A program made the translations under genes and the position numbers. Below are positions 46,294 through 54,275 of a stretch of DNA of 56,811 nt, one piece after another. How positions within the stretch are numbered: the stretch's first letter is position 1; each line of letters begins with the position of its first letter. Under the pieces are notes generated by a model. The model ran no database searches. It had not been told where the DNA came from and saw nothing but the letters and a program-made list of their open reading frames with translations. This stretch comes from Anaerocolumna sp. (GTDB taxonomy: Bacteria > Bacillota > Clostridia > Lachnospirales > Lachnospiraceae): contig JAQSXJ010000030.1 of assembly GCA_029256725.1 (NCBI GenBank), positions 1 to 56,811 on the forward strand. The letters are read 5' to 3'.

Positions 46294-47463
46294 ATGTTTA
46301 AATTTAAAAAAGTAGCAACGTTCTTAATTGTTGGAACTCTGGCAGCTTTAGCTCGGGCAACAATGGTACAAGCAGAAGAGATGCCAATGGCCGGAATAGC
46401 TGTTGTACTCGATGATTTTTATGTTAACGCTGAAAACTCTGACGAAACTGCAGTAAACAAGCTTATGGAAGAGATAACAATTCAAAATAATCTAGCTTTT
46501 GCACAGGTAAATAATTATGTTAATATAAGAAGTAAAGCCAGTGAGGAAAGCAAGATAGTTGGTAAGCTATATGATAATGCAGCTGCAACGATCTTAGGTG
46601 AGAAAAATGGCTGGTATAAAATTAAGTCAGGATCGGTTACAGGGTACATAAATGGAGATTACCTGGTTACAGGTGAAAAAGCAGTATCCATTGCAAAAAA
46701 AGTAGGGAACAAAGTAGCAGTAGTTGATACTACAACCCTAAAAGTAAGAGAAAAAGCTTCTACAGATTCTACTGTATTAACTTTAATAGCCATCGGCGAT
46801 GATCTTAAGGTGACAAAGGAACTGGAAGGATGGGCTAAAGTTCAGGTAGATGAGAATACATATGGTTTTGTTTCCACAGATTATGTTAAGCTTCAAACAA
46901 CTTATGAAGAAGCGATTTCAATAGAAGAAGAACGTCAGCGTCTTGCAGAAGAGCAGGCAAGCAATCAAGCAGAAAATCAGTCACAGAGTCAAAACCAAAG
47001 TAGCAGCAGTTCAAGTAACGGAAGCAACTCTACTACCAAAGGCTCAAGTAGTAGTAGGAACAGTAGTTCTAGCAGTAGTAGTTCTAGCAGCAGTAGTAAT
47101 TACTCCTCTAGCGGTAGCAGTATAGCTGATTATGCAGTGCAGTTTGTAGGCAATCCCTATGTATGGGGTGGAACCAGCTTAACCAATGGAGCAGATTGCT
47201 CAGGCTTTACCCAGTCTGTATTTAGAAAGTTTGGAATTAGTATTCCAAGGACTTCCAGAACTCAGGCAACAGGTGGAACAAGAGTATCTCTTGATAATCT
47301 CAGAGCTGGCGATTTAATATTCTATGCCAGGGGTGGGACAATAAACCACGTAGGTATCTATATTGGTGGTGGACAAGTTATTAGTGCAAGTTCTCCTTCA
47401 ACAGGAATAAGAATCACAAGTTATAACTATAGAACACCTGTTAAGGCTGTAAGATATAATTAA
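46294..47463 (+). CDS. secreted SH3-NlpC/P60 peptidoglycan hydrolase, copy 1
   Basis: 389 aa from the ATG at 46294, 5 bases after GGAGG. Signal peptide (1-28, MVQAEE), a short conserved MPMAGIAVVLDDFY segment, two SH3b domains (about 70-200), a Gln/Asn then polyserine linker (about 220-275), and an NlpC/P60 domain with ADCSGFTQS, INHVGIYIG and YRTPVKAVRY. It would cleave the stem peptide outside the cell. Paralogous to the next gene. Confidence 0.94.
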   Translation: MFKFKKVATFLIVGTLAALARATMVQAEEMPMAGIAVVLDDFYVNAENSDETAVNKLMEEITIQNNLAFAQVNNYVNIRSKASEESKIVGKLYDNAAATILGEKNGWYKIKSGSVTGYINGDYLVTGEKAVSIAKKVGNKVAVVDTTTLKVREKASTDSTVLTLIAIGDDLKVTKELEGWAKVQVDENTYGFVSTDYVKLQTTYEEAISIEEERQRLAEEQASNQAENQSQSQNQSSSSSSNGSNSTTKGSSSSRNSSSSSSSSSSSSNYSSSGSSIADYAVQFVGNPYVWGGTSLTNGADCSGFTQSVFRKFGISIPRTSRTQATGGTRVSLDNLRAGDLIFYARGGTINHVGIYIGGGQVISASSPSTGIRITSYNYRTPVKAVRYN

Positions 47464-47485
47464 GACAAATATACGGTAATTTATG

Positions 47486-47530
47486 AAAGAAGCAGTTGCA
47501 GAACTATTTGGTTTTGCAGCTGCTTCTTTG
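47486..47530 (+). terminator. terminator between the two NlpC paralogs
   Basis: AAAGAAGCAGTTGCA pairs with TGCAGCTGCTTCTTT, so the paralogs are separate transcription units. Confidence 0.85.
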
Positions 47531-47666
47531 CTATACGCATATAAAATTAGCCACACCGTAGTAACCCTTACAAATTTTACCCAACAATTTCATATTGAAA
47601 CAGCCATTGGTAGTTGATAGAATAATTTTGTAACAAAAATGTAATAACTAAATTTATGGAGGATAA

Positions 47667-48878
47667 ATGACCAAAGTAAAAAGGCTAGCAACATTTTTAA
47701 TGTTAGGAGTTATAACACTTACAGGTAAAACAATGGTAGTCCAGGCTGAGGAAATGCCCATGGCTGGTATAGCTGTTGTTTTAAATGATTTTTATGAAAA
47801 TGCGGAATCTACTGACGAAAAAGTAGTAAATAATCTGCTGGAAGATTTGATTTTTCAAAAGAATTTGTCTTTTGCGCAGGTAGCTGATTATGCGAATATA
47901 TGGAATAAGTCAAGTGAAGAAGGCGAAGTAGTCGGTAAATTATATGATAATGCAGCTGCAACTATCCTTGAACAGAAGGGATCCTGGTATAAAATCAAAT
48001 CCGGATCAGTTACAGGATACATACAAGGTAAATATCTTGTAACAGGTGAAAAGGCCCTGGCTATAGCGAAAAAAGTTGGCACCAGAGTAGCAGTGGTAAA
48101 TACAAAAACTTTAAAGGTTAGAGAGAAAGCATCAGCAAATTCAGCCGTGGCTGCATTAATAGCCAAAGGCGATGACCTAAAGGTTACGAAGGAACTGGAA
48201 GGATGGGCTAAGGTTCAGTTAGATGAGAATACATATGGTTATGTATCTACTGACTTTGTTAAGCTCCAAACCAGTTATGAAGAAGCAACCTCTATCGAAG
48301 AGGAAATACAGCGTCTGGAAGAAGAAGCAATCTCTTTTGAAGAGGGAAGGCAGAATCAGGCAGCAGACTCTGTTGAAGCAGAAATAAAGCGCATGGAAGC
48401 TCTTGCGGTATCACTGGAAAAGGAAAGGCTACGTCAGCTTGAAATTGCAGGCAATCAGTCACAGAATAATACAAGTACAGGAAATGGTTCAACTACTAAA
48501 GTAACTACAGGCAATAATTCTGATTTAGGCAGTAAGATTGTAGATTATGCAGTGCAGTTTCTTGGTAATCCTTATGTATGGGGTGGAACCAGCTTGACAA
48601 ATGGAGCTGATTGTTCAGGTTTTACACAAGCAATCTTTAAGAAATTTGGTATATCAATTCCAAGGACTTCAAGGGTTCAGGCTACAGGAGGAACGAGAGT
48701 ATCTCTTGATAATATGATTGCTGGCGATCTTATTTTCTATGCCAAAGACGGTGTTATTAATCACGTTGGAATCTACATGGGAAATGGTAAAGTAATCAGT
48801 GCAAGTTCTCCTGAAACAGGTATCAGAATCGCAGATTATGATTACAGAACACCAGTTAAAGCTGTAAGATACCTTTAA
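47667..48878 (+). CDS. secreted SH3-NlpC/P60 peptidoglycan hydrolase, copy 2
   Basis: 403 aa. Same order as copy 1: signal peptide (VVQAEE), MPMAGIAVVLNDFY, two SH3b domains, linker, NlpC/P60 domain (ADCSGFTQA, INHVGIYMG). The linker differs: a charged coiled coil (EEATSIEEEIQRLEEEAISF through LEKERLRQLE) and a short Thr/Gly/Asn stretch replace polyserine. TGGAGG precedes the start. Tandem duplication followed by linker divergence suggests different reach or localisation. Confidence 0.94.
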   Translation: MTKVKRLATFLMLGVITLTGKTMVVQAEEMPMAGIAVVLNDFYENAESTDEKVVNNLLEDLIFQKNLSFAQVADYANIWNKSSEEGEVVGKLYDNAAATILEQKGSWYKIKSGSVTGYIQGKYLVTGEKALAIAKKVGTRVAVVNTKTLKVREKASANSAVAALIAKGDDLKVTKELEGWAKVQLDENTYGYVSTDFVKLQTSYEEATSIEEEIQRLEEEAISFEEGRQNQAADSVEAEIKRMEALAVSLEKERLRQLEIAGNQSQNNTSTGNGSTTKVTTGNNSDLGSKIVDYAVQFLGNPYVWGGTSLTNGADCSGFTQAIFKKFGISIPRTSRVQATGGTRVSLDNMIAGDLIFYAKDGVINHVGIYMGNGKVISASSPETGIRIADYDYRTPVKAVRYL

Positions 48879-48904
48879 ATTAAAAAAATAAATGTATAAA
48901 AAGG

Positions 48905-48942
48905 CTGAGCAAATATCTAAAAATATTTGTTCAGTTTTTTTG
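48905..48942 (+). terminator. terminator after copy 2
   Basis: CTGAGCAAATAT pairs with ATATTTGTTCAG, followed by seven T. Confidence 0.9.
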
Positions 48943-49004
48943 TATACAGGTGATAGCTCATGGCATAGAAATAATTAAATCGCAGCACACGAATTATCCA
49001 GTAC

Positions 49005-49033
49005 TTGACATTTACTATAAGATTTGATATTAT
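49005..49033 (+). promoter_or_regulatory. promoter of the TetR-flavin operon
   Basis: Consensus TTGACA and TATTAT with a 17-base spacer, about 375 bases before the tetR-type start, giving a long untranslated leader. Confidence 0.75.
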
Positions 49034-49092
49034 TATTCATAACACTGTTATTAAAAAGAACACCGTTATGAAATATTCAATTAAAAAGTTGT

Positions 49093-49140
49093 TATTAAAA
49101 GTACTTTTAATAGAAACTGCACTCTATTAAAAGTGCAGTT
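49093..49140 (+). promoter_or_regulatory. palindrome and hairpin in the leader of the TetR-flavin operon
   Basis: TATTAAAAGT/ACTTTTAATA is a perfect 20-bp palindrome (49093-49112). It is followed at once by a hairpin AACTGCACT/AGTGCAGTT with an 8-base loop (49115-49140). The first could be a TetR operator, the second an RNA structure. Confidence 0.6.
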
Positions 49141-49147
49141 AATAGAG

Positions 49148-49249
49148 AATGTTGATATGAAAAGAATGTTGATATGAAAAGAATGTTGATATGAAAAAAA
49201 TGTTAATATGAAAAGAATGTTAATATGAAAAGAATGTTATTATGAAAAG
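49148..49249 (+). repeat. 17-bp tandem repeat, six copies
   Basis: Units of AATGTTGATATGAAAAG begin at 49148, 49165, 49182, 49199, 49216 and 49233. Drift is only at GTTGAT/GTTAAT/GTTATT and one AAAAA. Each unit holds an ATG but no long frame. It lies inside the presumed leader of the flavin operon. Confidence 0.95.
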
Positions 49250-49411
49250 GACTGTACTGAATAAGTATTGTGAAGCAACACTGTTTTATAAACATTCAGA
49301 CTGGATAAAGAGCTTATACGGGAGTCTGAAATTGAGACGCAACATGGTTATATAAACCTTGTTATAAATATATTGATTAAATAAAGCTGTAATGAATAAG
49401 GTGGTTAAAAG

Positions 49412-49993
49412 ATGGCTAGAGAAGAACAGAAAATGAGAAGTGAAAATGTACGTCAGGCAATCCTTGATACAGCCTTGGAGATAGGGATAAAAGAAGGTTT
49501 TGAAGAGTTGTCTATTCGTAAAATTATAAATCGGATGAAATATTCAACAGGTGTTGTATATCATCATTTTAAAGATAAGCAGGAAATAATCGATGCCATA
49601 GAAGATGCGGAGACACAATGGCTACGGGGTCAGATTATGGAATTGTTGGATCAATCAAAAGATGTTGTTTCAGAATTAGAAATGGTATTCAAAAGAATCC
49701 TCAAACTTGCTTATGAAGAACCGGAAAAATACAACCTCATAGTTTTGCATAAATACAGCAGACGAAGGACAGAACAGCCGGGATGGATTACGCACTTAAG
49801 CAAGAGATTACAGGAGGGCATAGATACAGGAATAATAAAAGAAATGGATACAGAGAAAGCAGCTTTTGCTATCTGGAGTTCCTTCCTGGGGTTTCATTTG
49901 ATGATATCAAGGAATATGGATTTGACAATGGAAGAAGCAGAAGAGATGTTCAAAGTACAATTAAATATAATATTAAAAGGAGTGTTACTATGA
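49412..49993 (+). CDS. TetR/AcrR family regulator
   Basis: 193 aa. N-terminal helix-turn-helix: VRQAILDTALEIGIKEGFEE, then LSIRKIINRMKYSTGVVYHHFKDKQ across the recognition helix. The C-terminal ligand domain is all helical. AAGGTGG lies upstream. Its stop overlaps the flavodoxin start as ATGA, so it is the first gene of the flavin operon and likely regulates itself through sites in the leader. Confidence 0.93.
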   Translation: MAREEQKMRSENVRQAILDTALEIGIKEGFEELSIRKIINRMKYSTGVVYHHFKDKQEIIDAIEDAETQWLRGQIMELLDQSKDVVSELEMVFKRILKLAYEEPEKYNLIVLHKYSRRRTEQPGWITHLSKRLQEGIDTGIIKEMDTEKAAFAIWSSFLGFHLMISRNMDLTMEEAEEMFKVQLNIILKGVLL

Positions 49994-50415
49994 CTAAAAA
50001 TCGGATCATTTATGCTTCTAAGACCGGGCATTCGAAGAAAATGGCAGCGGCTATAGGAAAGGTCCTGGATATTATTCCTGACAATATCACCTCCAATCCG
50101 GTAATAGAGGAAACAGATTTCTTATTTATTGTAGGCGGTATCTATGGTGGTGGCAGCCTTCCGGAACTTTTAACATTTGTGCAGGCAATTGAAGATAAAA
50201 AGGTTAGGAAAGCTGTACTTATCACTTCCTGTGCCGCTAAGAAACAAGGACAGGACTCGGTAAGAAGCATTCTTGAAGACAAAGGTATTACAATAGTTGA
50301 TGAAATTCTCTGTCAAGGGAGCTTTTTATTTATGAAAATAGGGCATCCAAATAAAACCGATATAACAGAAGCAGTCAATTTTGCAGCAAATATTTTAAAA
50401 GGAGCAGTAAAATGA
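49990..50415 (+). CDS. flavodoxin-like protein
   Basis: 141 aa from the ATG at 49990 that overlaps the tetR stop. It begins MTKNRIIYASKTGHSKKMAA, the flavodoxin phosphate-binding loop TGHSKKM, followed by FLFIVGGIYGGGSLPEL. One-domain FMN electron carrier expected in the cytosol. The frame is open further upstream but inside the tetR gene. Confidence 0.88.
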   Translation: MTKNRIIYASKTGHSKKMAAAIGKVLDIIPDNITSNPVIEETDFLFIVGGIYGGGSLPELLTFVQAIEDKKVRKAVLITSCAAKKQGQDSVRSILEDKGITIVDEILCQGSFLFMKIGHPNKTDITEAVNFAANILKGAVK

Positions 50416-50798
50416 AAAAGATAGGACTAATACTGTTATGTTTAATCGTAATTGTACTTGGACTTTATATCAGTTTGGTTAATAGTTCAAAAAAAAGTCT
50501 GACCGCCATGGAATATGAAGAAGTGAATATGTCTAAAGTAGCTGATGGAATATACTTTGGTGAGGTTGATACAGGTCTGGTATATGTTAAGGTAAGTGTA
50601 ACAGTAAAGGAAAGCAAGATTATTAATATACAGATAGTTAAACATAAAAATGGGCTGGGCAGTAAGGCTGAATCAATAATCACAGAGATGCTTCAACAAA
50701 ACAGCTACAAAGTGGATGCTGTAAGTGGTGCAACTTTATCTAGTGAGGCAATAAAAAGTGCTGTAAGCAAAGCGCTTAAAAATGGATACGGAAATTAG
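50412..50798 (+). CDS. membrane-anchored FMN-binding domain protein
   Basis: 128 aa. One N-terminal membrane helix (IGLILLCLIVIVLGLYISLV), then an FMN_bind domain ending with DAVSGATLSSEAIKSAVSKAL. That matches the Dxx(S/T)GAT(S/T) site where ApbE-type transferases attach FMN covalently to threonine. It would carry electrons at the outer membrane face, as RnfG-like and PplA-like proteins do. It overlaps the flavodoxin gene by ATGA. No ApbE is present in the window. Confidence 0.9.
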   Translation: MKKIGLILLCLIVIVLGLYISLVNSSKKSLTAMEYEEVNMSKVADGIYFGEVDTGLVYVKVSVTVKESKIINIQIVKHKNGLGSKAESIITEMLQQNSYKVDAVSGATLSSEAIKSAVSKALKNGYGN

Positions 50799-50827
50799 TA
50801 CATTAACTGCTGCAGGAAGGAGAATAC

Positions 50828-51367
50828 ATGATAACTATTATATCTGATGGTAAGATGAATTGCATCGGAGAAGATCTTGTGACGGAGATGACCGGTAAAA
50901 ATCACCAGGTCGAGCATATTTCATTGGAAGGTGTAACGATTAAGCGCTGTACTAATTGCGGAGGATGTACCTATAAGACATATGGTAAATGTGTTGTCCG
51001 GGATGACGGTGATTGGATATTCCCTAAAGTAATACAATCCGATGTTATTCTTTTTGTTACACCTATCGTTTTTGGAAGCTATTCATTTCAGATAAAAAGA
51101 TTATTTGATAAATTTGCTTTAATAATGGATCGATGTTATTACATAGAGAACAAGGAACTGGTTAAGGGCGGCATGCAGGGAAAGAAGTTTAAGTTTTTTG
51201 TATTAGGTGCCATAGACACTATACTTGCAGAAGAAGAGCAAGCCTTTCAAAAGCTTCATAATGAAAACATTAGGATAACCAGAGGTGTGGGAAGAGTCTT
51301 TCTTATGAACTCTATACTTACTTCTGATATGAAAAAACAAATAGCGGAGGAGGTTTTAAGGGCATGA
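50828..51367 (+). CDS. iron-sulfur flavoprotein-like NAD(P)H-dependent oxidoreductase
   Basis: 179 aa flavodoxin-fold reductase with a compact cysteine motif at residues 41, 44, 47 and 55 (CTNCGGCTYKTYGKC). This fits the C-x2-C-x2-C-x4-7-C cluster of iron-sulfur flavoproteins and suggests a 4Fe-4S centre. The FMN-loop region VTPIVFGSYSFQIKRLFDK follows. AAGGAG precedes the start, and it overlaps the next gene by 4 bases. Likely passes electrons between NAD(P)H or ferredoxin and the flavin partners. Confidence 0.85.
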   Translation: MITIISDGKMNCIGEDLVTEMTGKNHQVEHISLEGVTIKRCTNCGGCTYKTYGKCVVRDDGDWIFPKVIQSDVILFVTPIVFGSYSFQIKRLFDKFALIMDRCYYIENKELVKGGMQGKKFKFFVLGAIDTILAEEEQAFQKLHNENIRITRGVGRVFLMNSILTSDMKKQIAEEVLRA

Positions 51368-52020
51368 GAAATATACTTTTAATAAATCTAAGTCCCAGAA
51401 CCCAAGGAACCAGTTTCATGCTGCTGCAAAAATGTGCAGACTGTCTTACAGCAGGAGGACACCTTACAAAGCTGATTCATCTTTACCCAAGCCTTAAGGA
51501 TAAGACACAGCTACTGAAGGCTGTTAATGCAGCAGATACTCTGATACTGGGCGGACCCTGCTATGTAAATACTTATCCGGCAGAGACTCTGACCCTTCTT
51601 GAAGAGCTCTCAGCTCACAAAGATATCTTACACGGGCAGAGTCTGTATGGAATCATTCAAGGCGGAATGCCTTATGCGCATACCCACGAAAGCGGATTAG
51701 CCTTGCTGGAGATATTTGGGTTAAAATGTAATGTCAATTATAAAGGCGGATTTGTTATGGGTTTAGGTGCAATGCTGAACGGCCAGCCCTTAGAGAAGCT
51801 TCTTAATGGGAAAACTGTTATCAGACAGTTTGAAATTTTCTCAGAGCATATCAGCAGGGACGAAAATACGCCAAAGGAGGATTATTTTAAGGCACAATTT
51901 CACATGCCGGTCTTTATATTTCGTATAATGGCATTAGGGATGAATCGAAGGATTAAAAAGGATCTCCAAAAGCGTGGTATCGATTTTAATCAAAAAAGCC
52001 CATATTTGGTAGAAGACTAA
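51364..52020 (+). CDS. flavodoxin-fold NAD(P)H oxidoreductase-like protein
   Basis: 218 aa. The N-terminal ILLINLSPRTQGTSFMLLQK is the flavin-phosphate loop, and LILGGPCYVNTYPAETL the second flavin loop. The C-terminal extension (FIFRIMALGMNRRIKKDLQK) is basic and possibly membrane-associated. The start overlaps the previous stop (ATGA). It is the last gene of the operon, ending only 15 bases from the convergent PhoH gene with no room for a terminator hairpin. Confidence 0.82.
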   Translation: MRNILLINLSPRTQGTSFMLLQKCADCLTAGGHLTKLIHLYPSLKDKTQLLKAVNAADTLILGGPCYVNTYPAETLTLLEELSAHKDILHGQSLYGIIQGGMPYAHTHESGLALLEIFGLKCNVNYKGGFVMGLGAMLNGQPLEKLLNGKTVIRQFEIFSEHISRDENTPKEDYFKAQFHMPVFIFRIMALGMNRRIKKDLQKRGIDFNQKSPYLVED

Positions 52021-52035
52021 ATAAGAGGGCCAAGA

Positions 52036-53376
52036 TTACATCCGCTTTGCTGCATCCATTGCCAGTGCTGACCGCTCACATTCTTCCGTCTGCATGGTTA
52101 TCTGATAACACAACGGACTTCCCTTCATTTTCTCAGATACATAACTAAGTCCGTTGGTGCGCTCATCCAGGAGTGGATGGTCAATCTGTCCGGGATCACC
52201 TAATAGAATGACCTTGGTACCTTTGCCGACTCTTGTAACAATACCTTTAACCTGCTTGGGTGTAAGGTTCTGGGCTTCATCGATTATAAGATAAGTATGG
52301 GTAATGGAGCGGCCTCTGATGAAATTCATAGCTTCTGCCATAATAATTCCCCGTGAGAATAATTCATCAATCTTACCGCGCAGTTCTTTTTCATTCTTAT
52401 AACGTTCCTTTTCATTCCGGTCTACCAGTATTTCCAGATTATCAATAACCGGTCTTAAGTAAGGGGCTATCTTTTCCTGTTCCGTACCGGGAAGAAAACC
52501 GATGTCCTCATCAAATTGCACGTTGGGTCTTGTAAGCAGTATTCTACGATAACTTTTCTTATCTGCTTCAAAAATGCACTCAAGGCCTACCGCCAGAGAA
52601 TAGAAAGTCTTTGCAGTACCTGCAGGACCTTTAACAATTACCAATGGTGCAGAATTGGCCTCCTCCATAAGAGCCTCCTGAAGAAAACGTTGTCCTACAT
52701 TAGCAGGCTTTACTCCAAAGGGTTCTTCTTTCAGGCTTCTTAAGGGTACGATAAGTTTGCCGTTATATCTTCCTAGCAGAGTTTTCTTTTCACTGGTCTC
52801 AGAATGTATGATAAAGAACTGGTTATGAACGGGTTTAACCTCCTGGCGAAAGGAAGCAGCCAGGGCAGCCTCGTCCTCTCCCTCAGGAATTAGATTTGCA
52901 GAATCTGTACGCAGATATATTTGATCGGAAGAGATTCCTTTCTTCTTGAATTCACTCATAGCTTTATCAGAAGCATAAACATGCAGCCTTCCACTGTACT
53001 GTTCCTTTAGCAGAGTAACAAGAACAATAGTTTCACCTTTTTCAGCCAGACCCTTGCAGACTTTTAAGATTCGATTATCATTAGAGTCCGAAGCGTAAGT
53101 AAAGGGAAGCTCTACATTTACGAAATTAGCCTCAATTTTTAAAGAACCTCCGGTAGTAAGAGAAACACCTTCAAAAAGGTTGCCGGTCAGTCTCAACTGT
53201 TCCAGATACCGAATGGACTGTCGGGCATTGGCGCCTCGCTCTCCATCATCGTTTTTAAGCTTATCCAGTTCCTCCAAGACAGCAATAGGAAGCACAATTT
53301 TATTATCCTCAAAAGAATTCAGGGCATAAGGTGATTGAATCAATACATTAGTGTCCAAAACATAGGTTTTTGTCAT
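52036..53376 (-). CDS. PhoH family ATPase with N-terminal PIN domain
   Basis: 446 aa. PIN domain (about 1-145; YVLDTNVLIQSP, ERGANARQSIRYL) fused to PhoH ATPase (about 220-446) with Walker A VIVKGPAGTAKTF, Walker B THTYLIIDEAQNLTPKQVKG and LLGDPGQIDHP. This YlaK/PhoH2-type fusion is an RNA helicase-ribonuclease in characterised relatives. GGAGG precedes the ATG. Convergent with the flavin operon. Confidence 0.94.
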   Translation of the reverse strand: MTKTYVLDTNVLIQSPYALNSFEDNKIVLPIAVLEELDKLKNDDGERGANARQSIRYLEQLRLTGNLFEGVSLTTGGSLKIEANFVNVELPFTYASDSNDNRILKVCKGLAEKGETIVLVTLLKEQYSGRLHVYASDKAMSEFKKKGISSDQIYLRTDSANLIPEGEDEAALAASFRQEVKPVHNQFFIIHSETSEKKTLLGRYNGKLIVPLRSLKEEPFGVKPANVGQRFLQEALMEEANSAPLVIVKGPAGTAKTFYSLAVGLECIFEADKKSYRRILLTRPNVQFDEDIGFLPGTEQEKIAPYLRPVIDNLEILVDRNEKERYKNEKELRGKIDELFSRGIIMAEAMNFIRGRSITHTYLIIDEAQNLTPKQVKGIVTRVGKGTKVILLGDPGQIDHPLLDERTNGLSYVSEKMKGSPLCYQITMQTEECERSALAMDAAKRM

Positions 53377-53487
53377 AGGAAGCCTCCATCAGTTTAGTTT
53401 TATAAATACTTTTTGGTTAGTATTAAAAATCAGGCAGGTCTTAGGGCTTGCTTAGGGTATGCATGGTTAAAACTGGATAAAGAAAAA

Positions 53488-53521
53488 GAAAGCTTACTGC
53501 CTGTACAAGAGCAGTAAGCTT
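53488..53521 (-). terminator. terminator for the small minus-strand gene
   Basis: On the minus strand AGCTTACTGC pairs with GCAGTAAGCT, followed by TTCTTTTTCTTT. It lies directly after the 47-aa gene. Confidence 0.8.
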
Positions 53522-53522
53522 C

Positions 53523-53666
53523 TTAAGATATATAATGTCTTTTCGCAAGAGTGATATATTTTTTGGAATAGTTCTGGCGTTTGGCATAGAAGAAGAACAT
53601 ACCAATACTGTACAGAAAAGATAGAATTATCAGAAACGGTTTAACAAGGCCATGAAGCATAAACAT
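53523..53666 (-). CDS. small single-span membrane protein, 47 aa
   Basis: MFMLHGLVKPFLIILSFLYS, then IGMFFFYAKRQNYSKKYITL. One hydrophobic helix with a basic C-terminal tail. A strong AAGGAGG site sits 8 bases before the ATG, and a terminator follows the stop at once, so it is a convincing independent gene although very short. Function unknown. Confidence 0.75.
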   Translation of the reverse strand: MFMLHGLVKPFLIILSFLYSIGMFFFYAKRQNYSKKYITLAKRHYIS

Positions 53667-53814
53667 AGGCTATACCTCCTTGATTGCATTGATAGAAATA
53701 AGTTAATAGTATCTGATTTATTTATACTCTAATTTTGCAGTTCCATCAATCAGAGAATTGTAAAGTGTACATATGAAATATGTAAACAGAGGATAGGGGA
53801 GAGTAGAGCTTGTC

Positions 53815-53864
53815 AGAAAAAAGACTGACAGCACAGTCGTTGTATCCTTCTGTAGTGTCAGTCT
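53815..53864 (-). terminator. terminator for the Asp-rich membrane protein gene
   Basis: On the minus strand AGACTGACA pairs with TGTCAGTCT across a 25-base loop, followed by T6. Confidence 0.75.
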
Positions 53865-53872
53865 ATGTTTAA

Positions 53873-54184
53873 TTATTCAGTTGTAGTTTCAGTTTCAGGC
53901 TGATCTGTTACTTTAGTGGCATTGTCACCTGCATCAGTTTTACATCCGCAGCCGCAAGAGTCATCATCATCGTCATCATCAAAATCATCGTCGAAATCAT
54001 CATCAAAATCTTCGAGATAATCAGGTGTGAAATATCTGTATACGGCATATGCTATACCTGCAACAGCAGCTACAGCTCCAATCACTGCTAATATAGTAAG
54101 GATACAGTTGCCGGATTTCTTTTCTTCTTTTTTGTGTAACAGGTCGTTAACTGAGTTAAATAAATCTTCCATCTTTGTATTCAT
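53873..54184 (-). CDS. single-span membrane protein with poly-Asp and Cys-Gly motif
   Basis: 103 aa from the ATG at 54184 (AAAGGAC upstream; a longer start at 54202 is less likely). An amphipathic N-terminus, then one membrane helix (CILTILAVIGAVAAVAGIAY), then a run of Asp/Phe (FDDDFDDDFDDDDDDD) ending in SCGCGCK and a Thr/Glu tail. The acidic run plus CGCGC could bind metal; no family recognised. Confidence 0.8.
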   Translation of the reverse strand: MNTKMEDLFNSVNDLLHKKEEKKSGNCILTILAVIGAVAAVAGIAYAVYRYFTPDYLEDFDDDFDDDFDDDDDDDSCGCGCKTDAGDNATKVTDQPETETTTE

Positions 54185-54275
54185 AATAGCACGTCCTTTC
54201 ATGTAGAGTTTATTCCTTTCTATTATACCACAAAGATACAGATTTTACTATAGAAAAACTGGAAAATGCATGTAA

